Shown: positions 1 through 7,787 of the stretch, piece by piece
Position numbering within the stretch: position 1 is the stretch's first letter
How the letters are laid out: each line of letters starts with the position of its first letter
Origin: an uncultured Desulfosarcina sp.
GTDB lineage: Bacteria > Desulfobacterota > Desulfobacteria > Desulfobacterales > Desulfosarcinaceae
DNA length: 64,000 nucleotides
Direction: 5' to 3'
Assembly: GCF_963668215.1 (NCBI RefSeq)
Contig: NZ_OY764190.1
Location: forward strand, 3,038,001-3,102,000
Made by a program: the position numbers and the translations under genes
The notes under the pieces: generated by a model
Told to the model about the DNA's origin: nothing
The model's database searches: none
What the model saw: the letters and a program-made list of their open reading frames with translations, nothing else

Positions 1-75
1 TGCATGTACGCCTGCGGGCGTGATCTGTCGGCAATCGCCGAACCCACCGAAACGACGGCTGACAGTGGCAAGTGA
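1..75 (+). CDS. C-terminal tail of a truncated gene (unidentified)
   Basis: Frame 1 is open from the first base of the window to a TGA at 73-75. It encodes 24 residues that begin Cys-Met-Tyr-Ala-Cys. This could be the end of a gene entering from the left, and the hairpin at 208-238 would then terminate it. So short a tail cannot be assigned to a family, and the open frame may be chance. Confidence 0.25.
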   Translation, partial: CMYACGRDLSAIAEPTETTADSGK

Positions 76-207
76 GGGGTAAGTGGTAATCTGTTAGTAT
101 AGGGCCGGAGCCTTGTCAAGCAAGGCAGTGCGTGAATTGCAAGTAATTGTTGAACTTGGTTCAATAGCCAGCGGCAGCCGGTGTGCCGAAAAATTGGAAC
201 CATTTAA

Positions 208-238
208 ACCACCCGCTGAGCGGGTGGTGGTGATTTTT
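208..238 (+). terminator. Rho-independent-type hairpin
   Basis: A perfect 9-bp stem (208-216 with 220-228) encloses a 3-base loop and is followed by a short T run (gattttt, 232-238). It could end transcription coming from the left edge. It also lies just past the stop of the leftward SDR gene, but the T run is on the + side. Confidence 0.5.
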
Positions 239-285
239 GAGAGTTTGAAATGGCAGTCCGGCCGTTTACCGGCTGGCAGGGGGTG

Positions 286-1785
286 TCAATCGCTGGGCCC
301 CACCCAGGGTGAGGGATTTCCGTAAACTACGAACGGTCCCGGGTTGATGGATCCGCCGCCGATGGTCATGTATCCCATACCGATAAAAAGGGTAGGGTTG
401 ATTTTGCGCAGTTCGTCGCGCATGCCGTGGACCGGTCCTTTGTTGTAAACGCTGTAGTCCAGCTTGAAGCTCTCTTTGCGGTCGAAAACGGAGGTGCCCA
501 GGGCTGTCTTCATGCGGCGGGTGCGCCAGATGGTGCCGTCTCCTTCCGTCTCCTGGAAGAGGTTGTACCCCTGCCCGTTTTGGGCGGCTTCGGCCGTAAA
601 ACCCTTGCCCAGCCAGCGTCCCGGGCCGAAAAAGTGTTGGGTGTAAAAGTCGGCGGCCGGGGCCATGATGCCCACGGCCAGGTTTTTGGCCCGGTATTCG
701 CCCTGAAGATCGGACAGGGTCGGCGGCGTGGCGGCATGAAAAAGCTGCATCACCTCGGATTTCGGTAATCGTTCGATATCCGCCAGGGTGGCCCGCTCAG
801 GCGGAACACCGAGGATTTGCTCCACGGAACGGCCATCCCAGCCACCGATCCCGTTTTGCAGGATGTTGATTCCGGTGACCAACAGATTGAGAACAATCAG
901 GACAGCCAGTACCTGGGCCGCCCGTTTCATCCATGCAAACCCTTTCTTGCGGGGGACGTCGGTCGGGTTTGACGCGTCTGGATCCCTTCCCGTCCAGGTG
1001 TCGTTGGCCCGCCACATGCCCAGCACCTGGTTGAGGCGGTCCATGGCAGATATCGGAAGCAGCACCTTGGTCAGGGGCGTGAGAATTTTCACCGGCACGG
1101 ACGGAACGGCCACCATGGCGCTGTTTTTGCGGATGCCGGCCACGATTTTGGCGGCCACCGCCTCGGGGTCCAGAAGGCGCGTGCCGGCCACCATTTTCGA
1201 ACCGGCGAACATGCCGGTCCCGACGGTGTTGGGACAGACCACAGTAAAACCGACGTTGCATTTGCGTTTTTTCATCTCCTGGCGAAGGGCATCGGTAAAG
1301 CCCACCACGCCGAATTTGCTGGCGCAGTATGCCGAAAGGTTGGGCAGCGCCAGAATGCCGCCGGCCGAGGCGATGTTGACCACATGGCCGCTGTTCTGTG
1401 CGACCATATCCGGCAGAAAGGCCTTGCAGGTCCAGAACTGGGCCGTCAGGTTGACGGTCAGGATTTTTTCGATGGTTTCGTCCGGCAGTTCGTCCAGCGG
1501 CGCGGCCTTTACGATGCCGGCGTTGTTCACCAGGATGGAAACCGGGCCCATTTCATTTTTGATGGTGTGCGCCAGCGCATAGACGGCCTTGCGCTCGGAG
1601 ATGTCGCAGGTGTAAGGCCGGCAGACGCCCAGGGCGGATAATTCGTCGGCTGTGGCCGAAAGGGCGTCGGCATTGACGTCCACCAGGGCCACCTGGCACC
1701 CGGCCTCAAGAAGCAGTCGACTGACACATTTGCCCATCCCCATGGCAGCCCCGGTCACTACAGCCAATTTTGCATTCAGTTTCAT
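286..1785 (-). CDS. SDR-family oxidoreductase with C-terminal membrane extension
   Basis: A classical short-chain dehydrogenase/reductase fills about residues 1-250. It has the Rossmann motif TGAAMGMG (11-18), NNAG (87-90), catalytic Ser140 and the Tyr153-x3-Lys157 pair, so NAD(P)-dependent oxidation or reduction of a hydroxyl or keto group is expected. The protein runs on to 499 residues, about twice the normal SDR length. A hydrophobic segment at about 288-310 and a C-terminal domain of about 190 residues that I do not recognise form the extension. The ATG lies 1 bp past the stop of the MarR gene upstream, so the two are surely co-transcribed and MarR probably controls it. The substrate is unknown. 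Confidence 0.85.
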   Translation of the reverse strand: MKLNAKLAVVTGAAMGMGKCVSRLLLEAGCQVALVDVNADALSATADELSALGVCRPYTCDISERKAVYALAHTIKNEMGPVSILVNNAGIVKAAPLDELPDETIEKILTVNLTAQFWTCKAFLPDMVAQNSGHVVNIASAGGILALPNLSAYCASKFGVVGFTDALRQEMKKRKCNVGFTVVCPNTVGTGMFAGSKMVAGTRLLDPEAVAAKIVAGIRKNSAMVAVPSVPVKILTPLTKVLLPISAMDRLNQVLGMWRANDTWTGRDPDASNPTDVPRKKGFAWMKRAAQVLAVLIVLNLLVTGINILQNGIGGWDGRSVEQILGVPPERATLADIERLPKSEVMQLFHAATPPTLSDLQGEYRAKNLAVGIMAPAADFYTQHFFGPGRWLGKGFTAEAAQNGQGYNLFQETEGDGTIWRTRRMKTALGTSVFDRKESFKLDYSVYNKGPVHGMRDELRKINPTLFIGMGYMTIGGGSINPGPFVVYGNPSPWVGPSD

Positions 1786-1786
1786 C

Positions 1787-2245
1787 TTACTTTTCCTTTT
1801 TCGATTGGGCGTCTTGCGTATCGAGGATTTCTTTCAACTGTCGGGCTGTCCGAATGACTCCCTCGATATCGATATCCGCGTGATTTTCCAGGTTGGACAG
1901 GAGCAATGCAAAGGTGTGTTCTTCCACCGCCCGCACGAGATTTTCTCCTTCGGCTGCGATCTGCACGATACGGCTGCGTTTGTCGCCGCGGCTCCGGCGC
2001 CGTTGCAACAGGCGGCGCTTTTCCATGCGGTCGATCAATCGGGTGGCCGTACTCACCGGGATTTTCATTTCGGCCGCGATATCGCCCATGGCTGCCGGTC
2101 CCTGTCGCCTGAGGAACTGCAAAAGGTAAATCTGCTCATAGGTCAGGCCGAACCGCTCGACCTTCGCGCGTTCGAAGCGATAGATGGCCTGCAGGGCGCC
2201 GAATAGGATTTCGTCCAGTTGCTCTCGGGGAATGGATCCCAGCAT
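1787..2245 (-). CDS. MarR-family transcriptional regulator
   Basis: A winged-helix protein of about 152 residues. The recognition-helix region reads AAMGDIAAEMKIPVSTATRL and is followed by an Arg-rich wing (RRRSRGDKRSR), as in MarR/EmrR. Members of this family are dimeric, usually ligand-responsive repressors. The ATG at 2245 is chosen because an AGGAAAA ribosome site precedes it; a TTG at 2275 would add ten residues. It is the first gene of a two-gene leftward operon with the SDR gene. An autoregulatory site would be expected in the 2246-2671 gap, but I could not identify one. Confidence 0.85.
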   Translation of the reverse strand: MLGSIPREQLDEILFGALQAIYRFERAKVERFGLTYEQIYLLQFLRRQGPAAMGDIAAEMKIPVSTATRLIDRMEKRRLLQRRRSRGDKRSRIVQIAAEGENLVRAVEEHTFALLLSNLENHADIDIEGVIRTARQLKEILDTQDAQSKKEK

Positions 2246-2491
2246 GGTTTTCCTGTCGATGGCAGGGCAAATCAAGATTGTCGGTCAGGGTTTGAAGAAA
2301 ACCTGACGGATTTGATTGCAAAATGCAAGTAAATTTTTATTTTCATCAAAAAATGAAACCATATTTTGTTCTGGCCGCCATTCAGCGTTTTGTTTTGTCC
2401 ACAAGACGAATGGTGTTCATTTATATTAAATGCAGACAGTTATCCGGTATAGGTACGAGCTGTTCCGGCAAGGGCAGCCTAAATTCGTAAT

Positions 2492-2524
2492 TTGAACAAG
2501 ATTCGAATTTATAATTAACTTCAA
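2492..2524. repeat. 33-bp direct repeat, copy 1
   Basis: This 33-bp block begins ttgaacaagattcgaattta and ends taattaacttcaa. It recurs without mismatch at 2574-2606, so the two starts are 82 bp apart. It contains the 8-bp palindrome attcgaat. Its position upstream of the first dehydrogenase gene suggests a pair of regulator sites or a local duplication. Confidence 0.9.
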
Positions 2525-2531
2525 ATATGGC

Positions 2532-2560
2532 TTGACAAGGAGGTACGGATCAATTAATGG
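2532..2560 (+). promoter_or_regulatory. Candidate sigma-70 promoter for the acyl-CoA cluster
   Basis: A perfect -35 TTGACA (2532-2537) stands 17 bp before a weak -10 (ttaatg, 2555-2560). It lies between the two copies of the 33-bp repeat and about 110 bp before the first dehydrogenase start. A factor bound to both repeat copies would flank this promoter. The -10 is poor, so this is only a candidate. Confidence 0.35.
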
Positions 2561-2573
2561 GTGGATTCAAAGG

Positions 2574-2606
2574 TTGAACAAGATTCGAATTTATAATTAA
2601 CTTCAA
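2574..2606. repeat. 33-bp direct repeat, copy 2
   Basis: Exact second copy of the block at 2492-2524. It ends 65 bp before the ATG of the first acyl-CoA dehydrogenase, within the probable 5' untranslated region if the candidate promoter at 2532 is real. Confidence 0.9.
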
Positions 2607-2671
2607 CTTAAGCGCCAGTTGCGACGGTCTCCAAACGGCGATTCGCCGGTTGGGGGGAGGGGAAAGAGACT

Positions 2672-3814
2672 ATGGATTTTGCATTTACCAAAGAGCAGCT
2701 CATGTTCAAGAAAGAGGTCATCCGGTTCGCCAAAAAAGAGATCGTCCCCCGGGTACAGGAGCATGACCTCAAAGAGGCTTTCGATTTCGAATCGTTTCGC
2801 AAAATGGGGGAATTCGGCCTGTTGGGGCTTCACTTTCCCACGGAGTACGGTGGAGAAGGCGCCGACGTGGTTACGACGGTACTGGCCGGCGAGGCCCTGG
2901 GCGAAGCCGGGGTGGACGGCGGTCTGACTCTGGCTTACGGTGCCCATACCTTTTTATGTGCGGACACCCTTTTCCGCAACGGCACCGAGGAGCAGCGCCG
3001 CAAGTACATCCCCAAGCTGGCTTCCGGAGAGTGGATCGGCTGTATGGGATTGTCCGAGCCCGATGCCGGTTCCGACGTGGCTTCCATGACCACCACGGCG
3101 GAAAAGCGCGGCGACAGCTACGTTCTTAATGGCACCAAAATGTGGATCACCAACGGTCCCATCGCCGACGTGGCCGTGGTCTACGCCAAGACCGACCCGG
3201 ACCAGGCCCACGCCGGCATCAGCGCCTTCATCGTGGAAAAGGGCACGCCCGGTTTTACACCGGGGCGGCCCCTGATCAAGATGGGGGTGCGCACCTCCCA
3301 GACCAGCGAACTGGTGTTCAGCAACTGCGAGATCCCGGCAGAGAACCTGCTGGGAAAAGAGGGCGAAGGCTTTCTCTACGCCATGCAGACCGTGGAGTGG
3401 GATCGCAGCGCCCTGTTGGCGCCGTTCGTGGGCGTTACCAATTACATGCTGAAGAAATGCTCCGACTACGCCAAGGGCCGCGTCCAGTTCGGTCGGCCCA
3501 TCGGCAAGTTCCAGGCCATCAAGCACAAACTGGCCGACATGCGCATTTTCGGCGAGGCGGCCCGCACATTGGTCTACCGCATCGCCTGGTGCAAGGATCA
3601 GGGGCGTCCCCTCAACCATCTCGAAGCAGCCATTGCCAAACTGTATATCGGCGATTGGAGCCTGGCGGTAACCAACGATGCCGTCACCCTGCACGGCGGC
3701 TACGGCTACACCCACGAGTTCGACGTCGAACGAATCTTCCGGGATACCCGGCTGGCACCCATTGGCGGCGGCACCTCCGAGATCCAGAAAATGATCATTT
3801 CGAAATTGATTTAG
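2672..3814 (+). CDS. Acyl-CoA dehydrogenase (380 aa), probable active subunit of a pair
   Basis: Full-length flavin acyl-CoA dehydrogenase: alpha-beta-plus signature LSEPDAGSD (127-135) and C-terminal GGYGYTHEFDVERIFRD with IGGGTSEIQ (364-372). It should oxidise an acyl-CoA to the 2-enoyl-CoA and pass electrons to ETF. The usual catalytic Glu of the YEGT motif is Gly here; the alternative helix-G position appears to be Asp244 within VEWDRS, which is unusual. A GGGGAGGGG-type ribosome site precedes the ATG. The next gene, 75 bp on, is a degenerate paralogue of equal length, so the two may form a heteromeric enzyme as ChsE1-ChsE2 do. The substrate cannot be read from the sequence. Confidence 0.92.
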   Translation: MDFAFTKEQLMFKKEVIRFAKKEIVPRVQEHDLKEAFDFESFRKMGEFGLLGLHFPTEYGGEGADVVTTVLAGEALGEAGVDGGLTLAYGAHTFLCADTLFRNGTEEQRRKYIPKLASGEWIGCMGLSEPDAGSDVASMTTTAEKRGDSYVLNGTKMWITNGPIADVAVVYAKTDPDQAHAGISAFIVEKGTPGFTPGRPLIKMGVRTSQTSELVFSNCEIPAENLLGKEGEGFLYAMQTVEWDRSALLAPFVGVTNYMLKKCSDYAKGRVQFGRPIGKFQAIKHKLADMRIFGEAARTLVYRIAWCKDQGRPLNHLEAAIAKLYIGDWSLAVTNDAVTLHGGYGYTHEFDVERIFRDTRLAPIGGGTSEIQKMIISKLI

Positions 3815-3889
3815 CCCTGTTTTGTATAAATGAACGCTTTCGGGATTCGGAAATTAAACCTTTCTTCAGTCGGATCGTAGGAGAAAAAC

Positions 3890-5026
3890 ATGAATTTTGA
3901 TTTTACCGATGAAGAGAAAAACTTTTTCTCTGAAGTTACAAAGGCGATGGAAACGGCAGCGGAAAACCGGGATTTCGAATCCGGCGATCTCGATACGGTT
4001 CGTGACAATCTGGCCGGGGCACTTACGGCGCTGGCTCCCACAGGTTATTTGAAATTGGGTCTGAACGCAGAAGATGCCCCGGTTTCCGGGACCCTGCCCC
4101 TCATGGCGGCCATGGAGCAGTTGTCGGGGATCTCGCCTTCTCTTTTTCTGGCCGTGGAGATGAGTACACGCATGTTCGGCCGGGTGGTGGCGCTTGGCCA
4201 AAAGGCCGGCAAAGGCGCGGACATCCTTTCGGCCCTGGCCGCCGGAAAAACCGTGGGCGCCGTGGCCCTGTCCGAAGAGAGCATCAACGTGGAAAACGAC
4301 CCGCTGGCGACAATGGCTACCCGTGAAGGCGATGCCGTGCGGGTCAGCGGAACCAAAAGTCTGGTGATCAACGGGCCGCTGGCAGACTGGTTTGCCGTCG
4401 TCGGCATGCTGGACGAAAAGGCGGCCGTTTTTCTCATCGAAAAAGACGCCCCCGGGCTGACGTTGACCGAACGCCAGCGAACCATGGGCTATGACGGGCT
4501 GGCGATCAGCGGCCTGGATCTGGATGGCTGCAAGGTGCCGGCGGATCAGGTCCTCGGCCCTTTTGACGTGGCACCCTTTTTGGAGCAGCTGAAACTCTGG
4601 GAGAATCAGATTCTCATCGCGTCCTCGCTGGGCCTCATGCAGGCAAGCTATATAACGGCAAGGGATTATGCCAAACAGCACCGGTCCGGCGGCAAGCCGA
4701 TCATTGCTTACCAGGAAGTGGGGTTCAAGCTTTCGGAAATGCTGACGCTCTACCAGACCGCCCAGTTGTATGCCTATCGATCTGCCTGGATGGTCGACGA
4801 CAATCCCAAAGAGGCCGGGTTGCTGACCCTGTGTGCCAAGGTTTTCTGCACCGAGTCGGCGGAGGTCGTAGCCGGCAAGTCGCTCCAGGTTCAGTCCAAG
4901 GACGGTTACCTGGCCGGCGGCAAGGCGGAGCGAAGCTACCGTTGCGCCAAATACGGACAGATTGCCGGTGTTTCCACGGAAATCGCCCGGGTCAAGATCG
5001 GCGATGCGGCCCTGGGCAGACTTTAG
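3890..5026 (+). CDS. Degenerate acyl-CoA dehydrogenase-like subunit (378 aa)
   Basis: Same fold and length as the upstream dehydrogenase (N-terminal FDFTDEEK, core GTKSLVINGPLADW, helical C-terminus), but the family motifs are eroded. LSEPDAGSD is replaced by LSEESINVEND (127-137), and the GGYGY/ERxYRD region by DGYLAGG (338-344) and AERSYR. The YEGT base is absent. It is therefore unlikely to bind FAD and act alone. In known heteromeric dehydrogenases such as ChsE1-ChsE2, one subunit lacks flavin-binding residues while the partner supplies them; the adjacency here suggests the same arrangement. This partnership is inference. Confidence 0.82.
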   Translation: MNFDFTDEEKNFFSEVTKAMETAAENRDFESGDLDTVRDNLAGALTALAPTGYLKLGLNAEDAPVSGTLPLMAAMEQLSGISPSLFLAVEMSTRMFGRVVALGQKAGKGADILSALAAGKTVGAVALSEESINVENDPLATMATREGDAVRVSGTKSLVINGPLADWFAVVGMLDEKAAVFLIEKDAPGLTLTERQRTMGYDGLAISGLDLDGCKVPADQVLGPFDVAPFLEQLKLWENQILIASSLGLMQASYITARDYAKQHRSGGKPIIAYQEVGFKLSEMLTLYQTAQLYAYRSAWMVDDNPKEAGLLTLCAKVFCTESAEVVAGKSLQVQSKDGYLAGGKAERSYRCAKYGQIAGVSTEIARVKIGDAALGRL

Positions 5027-5176
5027 TGCTGCTTGAATGAAACCGTGATCCGGATCCGAAGAAAAGGGTTTGTGTCGGAGCCGGTTTTTCGATAAACAGG
5101 CGATGCGACACCGGCAGTACCGGGCAGCGGTTGCCATGGAAACACTGTCGAACTTCAACCCGATTCCGGAGAGGAG

Positions 5177-5842
5177 ATGAAAGCTAAGAAGGCAAAACAG
5201 GAGAACGGGGCGCCATTGTCCAAAAGCGCCCTGCGCAGGCAGCGCGAGCGGGAGCAGCGTCTGGAGACCATCCTGGGTGCAGCCCAGTCCTTGTTCGCCG
5301 GCGAAGGGTATCACAAGGCCAGCATGGAAAAGATCGCCGATTCGGCCGAAGTATCCGTCGGCACGCTCTACTTCTACTTCAAGAACAAGGAAGACCTGCT
5401 GGTTAAACTGCTCAGCCAGATCGGCTTCGATCTGCGCAACATGCTGGGTGCGGCTTTTAAAAGCGCGGACATTTCGATGGAAGGCATTCGCGAGGCCGGG
5501 CGGATCTTTTTCGCCGAGTTCTGCCCCCACTATCCGGAAAGCATCGCCATTTTTTTCCGGGAATCGGTGGGGCAGAGCGAACTGGTGGAAGCCCATCGAA
5601 AGAAGATTTTCGACAAGCTGATCGATGATGTCCGCCAGGCCCTGATCCGGGTGTGTGACAATCAGGGAGCCCGGTTCCAGAGCGAATTGTCGGCCGAGGT
5701 GATGGCCACCAGCATCATGGGCATGTTCGAACGCATCGCCTATCAGTACCTGATCTGGCAGGACCGCTCCGACGACTTGACGGTTATCGGGCAGGATGCC
5801 GTGGATTTCATTATCGGCGGTATCGAAAGGCTTTTTCGGTAA
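5177..5842 (+). CDS. TetR-family transcriptional regulator
   Basis: 221 residues. The N-terminal TetR helix-turn-helix reads GYHKASMEKIADSAEVSVGT followed by LYFYFKNKEDLL (about residues 33-65); the rest is an all-helical ligand/dimer domain of the usual size. A strong GGAGAGGAG ribosome site precedes the ATG. Placed inside a cluster for acyl-CoA oxidation, it is the likely local regulator, as TetR proteins such as FadR-type and KstR repress such genes until an acyl-CoA binds. The 33-bp repeat at 2492/2574 and the 10-bp palindrome at 6554-6563 are possible targets, both untested. Confidence 0.9.
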   Translation: MKAKKAKQENGAPLSKSALRRQREREQRLETILGAAQSLFAGEGYHKASMEKIADSAEVSVGTLYFYFKNKEDLLVKLLSQIGFDLRNMLGAAFKSADISMEGIREAGRIFFAEFCPHYPESIAIFFRESVGQSELVEAHRKKIFDKLIDDVRQALIRVCDNQGARFQSELSAEVMATSIMGMFERIAYQYLIWQDRSDDLTVIGQDAVDFIIGGIERLFR

Positions 5843-5848
5843 AGACTT

Positions 5849-6400
5849 ATGCATCTGAAAGGCGCCCTGCATGTCCACACCACCTGTTCCGACGGCAACC
5901 TGTCCATCAAGCAGGTCGTGGCGGCCTATACGGCGCTGGGGTTCGATTTCATCGCCCTGACCGATCACGATTACCTGATGCGCAACGGCTGCTACGATAA
6001 GGTGCGGCACCTGAAAACCGATCTGATCGTGTTCACCGGGCTGGAATTGACCGTATTCGAAAAGGGCTACCTGCATGTCAATCGCATCGACGGCGACCGG
6101 GAAACGCTGCACATTTTCAACCACCCGGCGGAACTGGACCTCCCCCTGGCCAAGGCGATCGATCGTATCAACGCAGTGGCCGAGCGGCTGCCCATCGATG
6201 CGGTGGAAGTCACCACCAAGGGATTTCGAACCCCGGAATACGAGATCGACGCGATTCCTTTTCCCAAAGTGGCCACCGACGATTCCCATACCCGGCAGGG
6301 ATGCGGGCGGGCCTGGGTGGAAATGGACTGCGCCAGGGATAAAGACAGCATTATCCGGGCGATCAAGAACAACGCATTCTGGAACTGTTATGCCGGCTGA
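5849..6400 (+). CDS. PHP-domain metal-dependent phosphoesterase
   Basis: 183 residues beginning with the PHP motif HVHTTCSDG (8-16), then TDHDYL (about 38-43), an internal NHPAE and a late DDSHTRQG. These supply the His and Asp ligands of a two- or three-metal site. Family members hydrolyse phosphoesters of nucleotides or sugars, or act as 5'-3' exonucleases (RNase AM/TrpH). At 183 residues it is shorter than TrpH-type proteins (about 280), so it may be a minimal PHP domain. It starts 6 bp after the TetR stop and is surely co-transcribed. Its link with acyl-CoA metabolism is unexplained. Confidence 0.8.
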   Translation: MHLKGALHVHTTCSDGNLSIKQVVAAYTALGFDFIALTDHDYLMRNGCYDKVRHLKTDLIVFTGLELTVFEKGYLHVNRIDGDRETLHIFNHPAELDLPLAKAIDRINAVAERLPIDAVEVTTKGFRTPEYEIDAIPFPKVATDDSHTRQGCGRAWVEMDCARDKDSIIRAIKNNAFWNCYAG

Positions 6401-6553
6401 CCCATCGTCGTCAGCCGCGTAAGCCGGAAGATCGAGAGCAAAGAAGCCGACTGGATGCCGGTGTCGCAACCCATCCAAGAAAACTTCTCACATAGTTTCG
6501 TTTAATCACCAATAGAGAAAAGAAGCGTTAAAGGATTCGATCGGTCAAGCCTT

Positions 6554-6563
6554 GTCGGCCGAC
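6554..6563. promoter_or_regulatory. Perfect 10-bp palindrome gtcggccgac
   Basis: A perfect palindrome within imperfect flanking symmetry (caagcc ... ggctttg), in the 227-bp gap between the PHP gene and the first thiolase-fold gene. A TetR operator would look like this, but short GC-rich palindromes are common by chance. Confidence 0.2.
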
Positions 6564-6627
6564 AGCCGGCTTTGAATTTTCGAATCCCAATTTCACAATC
6601 CCCTAATGATCAAGGAGGATCGCTGCC

Positions 6628-7776
6628 ATGGCAAGACGAGTTGGCATTTGTGCGGTGGCACAAACCACCTATGAACCGGACAAATGGTACGAACGTTTCC
6701 AGGGTATGGCCCTGGAAGTGCTCGAATCGCTCCAGGAGCAGACCGGCGTTGACTTCTCACCCGGCAAGGGCATCGGCATGTCCATCAACGTTTCGGACGA
6801 CATTTTCGACGCCCGAACCATTTCAGACAACGGTATGACCGATGTCCTCGGCGCCCATTTCGGATGCGAAGAGAAGATCGCCCAGGAAGGCATCCAGGCC
6901 CTTTATTACGGCATGGCCGCCATTCAGTCGGGACACGAGGATGTGGTGCTGATCATCGGCCATTGCAAGGAATCTCAGTGTGCCAGCCGCAACATGGTCA
7001 CCCATGTGGCCTTTGATCCTTTTTACACTAGACCGGTGGGGCTGGATTTCTGCGCTGCCGCCGGGCTGCAGGCCCAGGCCTATGCAGACAAGGCCGGCAT
7101 CACCGAGGAGCAGTTGGCCGAGGTCGTGGTTCGCTGCCGCGCCAACGCGTTGAAGAACGACCGGCTGCCGACGGCAGCGGCGGTAACGGCCGACCAGGTG
7201 CTGGCATCGCCCATGCTGGCCGATCCGATCCGTGAGCTGCACGCCTACCCGGTTTCCGACGGTGCCGTCGGGATGCTGCTGGTGGCCGAAGACCGCGTGA
7301 AAGACTTCACCGACACGCCGGTCTGGATCACCGGGGTGGGCAACTGCATGGATTCCTTCTTTTTGGGCGACCGGGACCTGTCTTCCAATTTCGCCCTGAA
7401 GCAGGCCGCCAAACGCGCATACGGGCGCGCCGGCATCGACGATCCCAAAACCGCCTTCGACGTGGTGGAGGTATCTGATTTTTACGCTTACCAGCAGCCC
7501 ATGTGGCTCGAAGGCCTTGGAATCTGCGACGGAGGCACGGGCGGTCTGGCCGCCAGCGCCGGGACCGCGGGCAAAGCGGTAATCAATCCTTCCGGAGGAA
7601 GCCTGGCCGGCAGTCCCCTGATTCTGGGCGGACTCGTTCGGGCGGCGGAAGCCTCCCTGCAGCTCATGGGCAAAGCCAATGGGCATCAGGTCAACAATGC
7701 CGCTACGGCCCTGGCCCACGGCGTGATGGGGCCGGCGGGACAGTTTCATTCAGTCGTCACCCTGGCACGGGATTAA
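6628..7776 (+). CDS. Thiolase-fold protein lacking thiolase catalytic residues (Ltp/SCP-x-like), subunit 1
   Basis: 382 residues of thiolase superfamily: N-terminal RRVGICAVAQTTY, core DVVLIIGHCKES and C-terminal NPSGGSLAGSP. By alignment to SCP-x-type thiolases the nucleophilic Cys position falls on Ala85, and the GHP histidine is Ser339 (GSP), so ordinary Claisen thiolysis is unlikely. Family members with these losses include the Ltp2-type retro-aldolases of steroid side-chain degradation, which work with a DUF35 partner. An AAGGAGG ribosome site precedes the ATG. The next gene, 11 bp on, is a second Cys-less homologue, so a heteromer is likely. Two DUF35 domains are encoded downstream. The aldolase role is inferred. 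Confidence 0.82.
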   Translation: MARRVGICAVAQTTYEPDKWYERFQGMALEVLESLQEQTGVDFSPGKGIGMSINVSDDIFDARTISDNGMTDVLGAHFGCEEKIAQEGIQALYYGMAAIQSGHEDVVLIIGHCKESQCASRNMVTHVAFDPFYTRPVGLDFCAAAGLQAQAYADKAGITEEQLAEVVVRCRANALKNDRLPTAAAVTADQVLASPMLADPIRELHAYPVSDGAVGMLLVAEDRVKDFTDTPVWITGVGNCMDSFFLGDRDLSSNFALKQAAKRAYGRAGIDDPKTAFDVVEVSDFYAYQQPMWLEGLGICDGGTGGLAASAGTAGKAVINPSGGSLAGSPLILGGLVRAAEASLQLMGKANGHQVNNAATALAHGVMGPAGQFHSVVTLARD

Positions 7777-7787
7777 AGGAGGAAACC

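Larger units (their letters stand above)
2246..2671. other. Intergenic control region between divergent MarR and acyl-CoA dehydrogenase genes
   Basis: About 425 bp without a gene, AT-rich compared with its surroundings. It holds the divergent start regions of the MarR operon (leftward) and the acyl-CoA catabolic cluster (rightward), a 33-bp direct repeat, and a candidate promoter between the repeat copies, both listed separately. Confidence 0.7.

Noticed and set aside
3866..6478. 870-codon minus-strand open frame opposite the dehydrogenase, TetR and PHP genes
   Set aside because: It is antisense to genes with clear family motifs; long open antisense frames arise from GC-rich codon bias.
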